This document shows positions 6,257-10,071 of a stretch of 10,071 nucleotides of DNA, in pieces (positions within the stretch are counted from its first letter, which is position 1; each line of letters starts with the position of its first letter). Made by a program: the position numbers and the translations under genes. The notes under the pieces were generated by a model. The model ran no database searches, was not told the DNA's origin, and worked only from the letters and a program-made list of their open reading frames with translations. Source of the stretch: an uncultured Bacilli bacterium (GTDB lineage Bacteria > Bacillota_I > Bacilli_A > RF39 > UBA660); the NCBI GenBank assembly GCA_947629425.1, contig CANRDR010000049.1:1-10071 (forward strand), given 5' to 3'.

Positions 6257-6727
6257 ATATACTTTCTTTTTTATATCATTATTATTTATAGTTTCTATAT
6301 TATTATTTAAATTATTATTAATTATATTAGATTTATATTCTTCTAATATTTTTATTTTTTCTTCATTACTTATTTCTTTATTATTTGATAATTCTTTCTT
6401 TTTAGAAATATATTCATTATTTAAAACTTCTTCTAATTTTTGTTCAACTTCTTTTAAAATACGTTCATTTTTATGCATTTGATTATTAGATATAGTTGCA
6501 AAAATAATACTAAATATACTTGCAATAGAAAAACCTAATAAAGAAGTTATTGCAAAATTTGGTAATTTAAATAATATTGATAAAATAGGCATAAGTATTG
6601 CTAATGTAATTGTTGTTTTAGAAATAGCAAATAAATAAAATTCTAATTTATCAAATATATATATATTTTCTTTATATTTATTTCTTTGTTCTATTAAATC
6701 ATTTTTATATTCTTCATTCATACTCAT
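6242..6727 (-). CDS. Two-TM hypothetical protein with coiled-coil tail
   Basis: Not recognised. The 161 residues have two adjacent hydrophobic helices (about 34-53 and 58-79) joined by a short turn, a charged segment with a coiled-coil pattern (about 85-135), then an Asn-rich stretch (137-150) and a basic end. The hairpin topology with both charged ends probably cytoplasmic is inference. Two starts are possible: ATG 6727 or ATG 6721 (Met1 or Met3); neither has a strong Shine-Dalgarno, only purine-rich AGAAAGAAG. It has its own promoter and terminator, so it is probably monocistronic. The long low-complexity Asn/Lys/Ile tail could reflect AT-biased drift. Confidence 0.65.
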   Translation of the reverse strand: MSMNEEYKNDLIEQRNKYKENIYIFDKLEFYLFAISKTTITLAILMPILSILFKLPNFAITSLLGFSIASIFSIIFATISNNQMHKNERILKEVEQKLEEVLNNEYISKKKELSNNKEISNEEKIKILEEYKSNIINNNLNNNIETINNNDIKKKVYKPNK

Positions 6728-6748
6728 TCTTCTTTCTAATGCAAAACT

Positions 6749-6778
6749 ATACTAACATAAATCTTTATTTAAAGTCAA
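6749..6778 (-). promoter_or_regulatory. Promoter of the two-TM hypothetical gene
   Basis: On the minus strand TTGACT (6778-6773) and TAGTAT (6754-6749) are 18 bases apart, with TG one base before the -10 (extended -10). Its -35 lies four bases from the first 29-bp repeat, so factors bound there could affect both directions. Confidence 0.55.
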
Positions 6779-6781
6779 TTA

Positions 6782-6810
6782 ATATTACATAAAAATGCAC
6801 AAAAATACAT
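6782..6810 (+). repeat. 29-bp promoter-upstream element, copy 1
   Basis: It differs from copy 2 (6931-6959) at one of 29 positions. Within it the sequence runs in 10-base units, CATAAAAATG then CACAAAAATA, with a further looser unit CATTAAAATT to 6818. The units are in helical phase, as in bent A-tract DNA or a series of protein sites on one DNA face. It ends 15 bases before a -35 box. Confidence 0.8.
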
Positions 6811-6825
6811 TAAAATTTATGCACA

Positions 6826-6854
6826 TTGACTCGATTATTACCTTATGATAAAAT
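6826..6854 (+). promoter_or_regulatory. Plus-strand promoter P1
   Basis: TTGACT (6826-6831), 17-base spacer, TAAAAT (6849-6854), then GTGTATTG, which is shared exactly with P2. The start is expected near 6861, which puts the hairpin at 6863-6899 at the very 5' end of the RNA. Confidence 0.72.
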
Positions 6855-6862
6855 GTGTATTG

Positions 6863-6907
6863 ATTGGTACTCAGGAAACTTATGAAGCCCTGAGTCAATT
6901 TTTATTT
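6863..6907 (+). terminator. Promoter-proximal hairpin with T-tract
   Basis: ACTCAGG (6869-6875) pairs with CCTGAGT (6889-6895). The stem extends through a two-base bulge by ATTG (6863-6866) with CAAT (6896-6899), giving 11 bp and a 13-base loop, followed by TTTTTATTTAT. It looks like an intrinsic terminator and would stop P1 transcripts after roughly 45-50 nt. Confidence 0.6.
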
Positions 6908-6930
6908 ATGGAAAGAAAAATTATTAGAAC

Positions 6931-6959
6931 ATATTACATAAAAATGCACAAAAATGCAT
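6931..6959 (+). repeat. 29-bp promoter-upstream element, copy 2
   Basis: The second copy, 149 bases after the first, has cleaner 10-base periodicity: CATAAAAATG, CACAAAAATG, CATAAAAAAA. It ends 11 bases before the -35 of P2. Conserved position relative to two promoters argues for a regulatory or promoter-activating role. Confidence 0.8.
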
Positions 6960-6970
6960 AAAAAAAATAC

Positions 6971-6998
6971 TTGACTAAATAAAAATATAGTTTAGAAT
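6971..6998 (+). promoter_or_regulatory. Plus-strand promoter P2, upstream of the HTH gene
   Basis: TTGACT (6971-6976), 16-base spacer, TAGAAT (6993-6998), then GTGTATTG as at P1. The start near 7005 gives a leader of about 128 bases before the HTH gene at 7133. Confidence 0.72.
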
Positions 6999-7031
6999 GT
7001 GTATTGTAAGAAATAAATTATATTTAAAAAA

Positions 7032-7040
7032 TTTGTCGAA
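7032..7040 (+). promoter_or_regulatory. Spo0A-box-like site
   Basis: TTTGTCGAA fits the Spo0A box core TGTCGAA exactly. It lies about 28 bases after the P2 start. TTGTCG could also act as a -35 with TATATT (7055-7060) 16 bases further, as in Spo0A-activated sigma-A promoters. A match of this length is expected by chance about once per window this size, so position is the main support. Confidence 0.35.
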
Positions 7041-7091
7041 CGAATTTTATTGAATATATTTATTATTTAGTTTAGTATATTAAGTTAATTA

Positions 7092-7119
7092 AGAAGTAAA
7101 GCAATTTATTTCTTTTTTT
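7092..7119 (+). terminator. Possible leader attenuator before the HTH gene
   Basis: AAGAAGTAAA (7092-7101), tetraloop GCAA, and TTTATTTCTT (7106-7115) form a 10-bp stem with one G-U pair, followed by Ts that end right at the AGGGGGG ribosome binding site (7121-7127). The shape is that of an intrinsic terminator with a GNRA loop, but the stem is AU-rich and may be weak. Confidence 0.4.
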
Positions 7120-7132
7120 AAGGGGGGAATAC

Positions 7133-7576
7133 ATGAATAATATAATTAATGATACATTAACTAATAAAGAAATAAATAACTATGATATATTAAAAACTAC
7201 TAATAATGTATTAGAATATTTAAAAAAGTATAGATTACTAAAATATAAATGTTTTGATATGCCACAATTAAAAATATCTAAAGATTTTAAACTAATATAT
7301 GTTAATGATACTAACTATTTAAAAGATTCTTATAATAATATAGACAAATATATAGATAATAAAGATGAATATTTAAATATTAATGAAAAATTATTTAATA
7401 TTTCTAAGATATTAAATGAAAAAGAATTAATATATTTTAGTTTATGTTTAATTAATTCTACTCCAGAATATAAATGTTATAAAGAAATAGGATGTTCTAA
7501 TCGTGGAATTATTAGAATAAAAAACAGCTGTATAATTAAAATTGCTTTATGTCTTAATTTAGAGGTTTATAAATAA
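7133..7576 (+). CDS. Small HTH protein, ArpU/sigma region 4-like
   Basis: A 147-residue protein, probably DNA-binding. The C-terminal part (about 94-145) reads like a sigma-70 region 4/ArpU helix-turn-helix: LNEKELIYFSLCLI as first helices, YKEIGCSNRGIIRIK as the turn and recognition helix, then IIKIALCLNLEV, equivalent to the 'ALxxLAxxLgl' end of ArpU proteins. The N-terminal half contains a VLEYLKKYRLLKY stretch, also seen in ArpU-like proteins, and no polymerase-binding region 2, so it is more likely a regulator than a full sigma factor. It has six Cys (40, 105, 115, 121, 133, 140), high for its size. The ATG at 7133 follows AGGGGGG by five bases. It is transcribed from P2 and lies 100 bases before the adhesin gene. 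Regulating that gene or its own promoters is inference. Family recognition is by eye. Confidence 0.68.
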   Translation: MNNIINDTLTNKEINNYDILKTTNNVLEYLKKYRLLKYKCFDMPQLKISKDFKLIYVNDTNYLKDSYNNIDKYIDNKDEYLNINEKLFNISKILNEKELIYFSLCLINSTPEYKCYKEIGCSNRGIIRIKNSCIIKIALCLNLEVYK

Positions 7577-7588
7577 CCTCTTTTTATA
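7561..7588 (+). terminator. Terminator overlapping the HTH gene stop
   Basis: AGAGGTT (7561-7567) and AACCTCT (7575-7581) form a 7-bp stem whose loop and 3' arm contain the TAA stop, followed by TTTTATAT. It should insulate or attenuate transcription into the adhesin gene. In the remaining 7589-7676 a weaker hairpin (7590-7606) and several -10-like AT stretches are seen, but no convincing promoter. Confidence 0.72.
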
Positions 7589-7676
7589 TGAGTTTATAGG
7601 GAACTCTTTAAAAAACTATAGAATGGATGTGATAAATTAAAAATTTTTAGTAGTAAAAAATAGAAAGGAAAATGTT

Positions 7677-10071
7677 ATGAAATATATAAAAAGAATTTTA
7701 TTTTTATTTATATTATTAATAATTAGTAATAAAAATGTTTTTGCATATGATACAACAGTGTTAGATTGGGATAAAAGAACTGATATATTTTATGTAAGAA
7801 CAAATGATTCTGGATATTATCATTCTGATAATGTTTATTTTTTTGCATTTGATGGTAAAGTTGCATTTTGTACACAACCTGGTGTTAGAATACTTCATTT
7901 TAAATATGAATTTAGTGATGATATAAATACTAGCAAAATGAATCCTGAAATTATAAATCGTGCTAAATTAATAACATATTATGGATATGATTATGAAACA
8001 GATAAAATTAATCATCATACTAGGAATTATAGACTTGCAACACAAAAACTAATTTGGGAATTAGTAAGTGGAGATAATTTTGAATTTTATACTGAAATTA
8101 ATAGTGGTGGTGAATATATAGATGTATCTAATGAAGTTAATGAAATTAATAGATTAGTTAATAATCATTATACTAAACCATCATTTAATGATAAAAATAT
8201 TACATTAGATGTTGGATATGAAGAACACATTACTGATGATAATAATGTTTTAGAAAATTATGAAGTTTATAATTCTAATGGTAATGATGTTCATATTGAT
8301 GGTAATACTTTAGTATTTTCTACTAATACGATTGGTGAAACTTCTATTACTTTAAAAAAGAAACAATATACAGATAAATCTGTATTATTTTATTTTAATG
8401 ATGATTCACAAAGTTTAATGACTACTGGTAAATTAGATGATGTTTATAGTACTTTATACATTAAAAGTATAGGTGGAGATGTAACTATTGAAAAAAAAGA
8501 TAGATATACTAATTCTATAAAACCTCATAGTCCAGAAGCAAGTATTATAGGAGCCGTATATGGTTTATATGATAATGATGATAATTTAATAGAAACTTTA
8601 ACAATAAATGAAGAAGGATACGCTACTAGTGGTAAATTAGATAAATTTGGATACTATTATATTAAAGAATTAATTGCACCTACCGGTTATAGATTAGATC
8701 CTAATAAATATATATTTTATGTTTCTAAAGAAAATTTACATCATAAAGAAGTTTTATATGAAGATATAATTGAAAGAGATTATGAAATAACAAAAGTAAT
8801 AGGTACTGATAAAACTGAAATATTAACTCCTGAAATAGGCGCTAATTTTGAAATATATAATATTAATAATGAAAAAGTTTTTAGTGGAACTACTGATGCA
8901 AAAGGAAAATTATATTTTACTTTACCATATGGAAAATATAAATTAATACAAGTAACAGGACAATCTGGTTTTGAATTATTAGATCCATTTGAATTTGAAA
9001 TAAGAGAAACTGGTGGAACAGTTTATGAAACACTTTATGATGCTCCTATAAAGGCTAGATTAAAAATAATAAAAGTAGATGAATTTGGTAGAAAAGTTCC
9101 TATTTCTAATATTAAATTTAAAATTAAAAATAAAAAAACTAATGAATTTGTATGTCAAAAAATAAGTTATCCAGAAAATACTACTATTTGTGAATTTGAA
9201 ACAAATAATGATGGCGAACTAATAACCCCTTATCCATTAGATATGGGTGACTATTTATTATATGAAGTAGATCAAGCAATAAATGGTTATTTATGGAATG
9301 ATACTCCTTTAGAATTTACTATAGATGATAACAGTTATTTTATAAATGATGAATCTTTAGGTAAAATACTAGAAGTTAAATTTACTAATAAAAGTGTATT
9401 TGGTGAAGTAGTTATTAATAAAGTTGGAGAACAAATAGTTTATGAAAATGGTTTTTCTTATAAAGAAATAAAACTAGATAATGTAACGTACGAATTATAT
9501 GCAAGTAGTGATATATATACAAATAATGGAATATTAAAATATCATGCTGGAGATTTAATAGGTACTTATAAAACTAAAGATGGAAAAATTACTATTTCTA
9601 ACTTATATTTAGGAAGTTACTATATTGTAGAAACTGCTACACTTGATGGTTACGTAATAGATAAACAAAAATATTATTTTGATTTAGAATATATTGATCA
9701 GTATACTCCTATTGTAACAAAGACTTTTACATTAAAAAATTATTTAAAAAAAGGTTCTTTAGAATTTAAGAAAACTGATTTAACTACAGGAGATGCAATT
9801 CCAAATGTTAAAATAGAAATATACACAATAGATAATAAATTAATATATTCTGGAATTACTGATAAAGATGGATTAATAAAAATAGATAATTTACCTATAG
9901 GTAAATACTATATAAAAGAAACTGATACTATAACAGGATACGTTTTAAATGATGAATTAGTTTATTTTGAAATATTAGAAAATGGTGAAATTGTAAAGGC
10001 TAATATGACTAATAAAAAAATAACATCTAATATAATAATTAAAAAAGTAGATGAATTTAATAATCCTATAC
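7677..10071 (+). CDS. Thioester-domain surface adhesin with SpaA/Cna_B isopeptide repeats (3' end outside)
   Basis: The first 798 residues of a larger secreted protein. The ATG at 7677 has AGAAAGGA (7662-7669) seven bases upstream. Residues 1-23 are a signal peptide ending VFA. Residues 24-265 form a thioester (TQXA) domain: Cys65 in AFCTQPG, TQKLIW at 122-127, and SQSLM at 244-248 whose Gln245 is the likely partner for the Cys-Gln thioester that can bond covalently to host molecules. SpaA/Cna_B-like beta domains follow: about 267-363 (Lys273 or 274, Glu331), 367-456 (Lys373, Gln425 where Glu is expected), 458-571 (Lys466, Glu530, Asn571), 574-688 (Lys582, Glu652, Asn688), 691-779 (Lys699, Glu748, Asn779), and a sixth starting at 782. 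Lys-Asn isopeptide bonds catalysed by Glu stabilise such stalks. Cys493 and Cys505 could form a disulfide. A sortase LPxTG signal would lie beyond the window, so wall anchoring is inferred. Confidence 0.92.
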   Translation, partial: MKYIKRILFLFILLIISNKNVFAYDTTVLDWDKRTDIFYVRTNDSGYYHSDNVYFFAFDGKVAFCTQPGVRILHFKYEFSDDINTSKMNPEIINRAKLITYYGYDYETDKINHHTRNYRLATQKLIWELVSGDNFEFYTEINSGGEYIDVSNEVNEINRLVNNHYTKPSFNDKNITLDVGYEEHITDDNNVLENYEVYNSNGNDVHIDGNTLVFSTNTIGETSITLKKKQYTDKSVLFYFNDDSQSLMTTGKLDDVYSTLYIKSIGGDVTIEKKDRYTNSIKPHSPEASIIGAVYGLYDNDDNLIETLTINEEGYATSGKLDKFGYYYIKELIAPTGYRLDPNKYIFYVSKENLHHKEVLYEDIIERDYEITKVIGTDKTEILTPEIGANFEIYNINNEKVFSGTTDAKGKLYFTLPYGKYKLIQVTGQSGFELLDPFEFEIRETGGTVYETLYDAPIKARLKIIKVDEFGRKVPISNIKFKIKNKKTNEFVCQKISYPENTTICEFETNNDGELITPYPLDMGDYLLYEVDQAINGYLWNDTPLEFTIDDNSYFINDESLGKILEVKFTNKSVFGEVVINKVGEQIVYENGFSYKEIKLDNVTYELYASSDIYTNNGILKYHAGDLIGTYKTKDGKITISNLYLGSYYIVETATLDGYVIDKQKYYFDLEYIDQYTPIVTKTFTLKNYLKKGSLEFKKTDLTTGDAIPNVKIEIYTIDNKLIYSGITDKDGLIKIDNLPIGKYYIKETDTITGYVLNDELVYFEILENGEIVKANMTNKKITSNIIIKKVDEFNNPI

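Noticed and set aside
6817..6825. TTATGCACA matches the relaxed DnaA box TTWTNCACA, beside other ATGCACA copies; possible origin or iterons.
   Set aside because: In this AT-rich sequence such a 9-mer is expected about once or twice per window, the other copies miss two bases, and no dnaA, dnaN or rep gene is present. Promoter elements explain the repeats better.
6782..6959. CRISPR array or transposon end based on the 29-bp repeats.
   Set aside because: Only two copies, 149 bases apart, with promoters between them, no palindromic repeat, no cas or transposase gene.
6908..6960. A 17-codon open frame starting at ATG 6909 (MERKIIRTYY...).
   Set aside because: No ribosome binding site, and it runs through the second 29-bp repeat and promoter region.
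7577..7676. Riboswitch or c-di-GMP leader before the adhesin gene.
   Set aside because: Only short hairpins are seen and none of the conserved motifs of c-di-GMP aptamers could be found in these 100 bases.

Overview
The window is extremely AT-rich and looks like chromosome of a low-GC Bacillota (Firmicutes) bacterium. Supporting signs are strong GGAGG-type ribosome binding sites, sigma-A-type promoters (TTGACA/TATAAT), an infC-rpmI-rplT operon with an attenuated L20-type leader, and a dacB-spmA-spmB sporulation cluster in the same order as in Bacillus subtilis. Trp is read from TGG and no CDS needs a recoded stop, so the standard bacterial code fits. The exact order or family cannot be fixed from this window; an uncultured gut Bacilli/Clostridia-like lineage is a guess.

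Layout. Positions 1-6727 are almost entirely minus-strand housekeeping genes. Read in transcription order (right to left) they are: a two-TM hypothetical protein (6242-6727); fmt, a membrane-anchored hypothetical and a CDP-alcohol phosphatidyltransferase (6193-3854); infC with an ATA start, rpmI and an extended rplT (3697-2425) behind a leader with mutually exclusive pairings (about 3833-3698); dacB, spmA and spmB (2350-198), tightly coupled and closed by a strong hairpin terminator; and the first codons of another gene (47-1) running off the left edge.

Positions 6728-7132 are a 405-bp divergent regulatory region. It holds a promoter for the minus-strand hypothetical, two plus-strand promoters each preceded by a nearly identical 29-bp element of 10-bp A-rich units, a hairpin plus T-tract just after the first promoter, a Spo0A-box-like site, and a second hairpin plus T-tract directly before the Shine-Dalgarno of the next gene.

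Positions 7133-10071 are a plus-strand accessory module: a small ArpU/sigma-region-4-like helix-turn-helix protein, a terminator overlapping its stop, then a large secreted protein that runs off the right edge. The latter has a signal peptide, an N-terminal Cys-Gln thioester domain and at least five SpaA/Cna_B-type repeats, most with the Lys/Glu/Asn triad for intramolecular isopeptide bonds. It is a covalent-adhesin candidate. The putative regulator next to it, and the layered control upstream, are the most interesting part of the window; that the two genes form one system is inference from adjacency.
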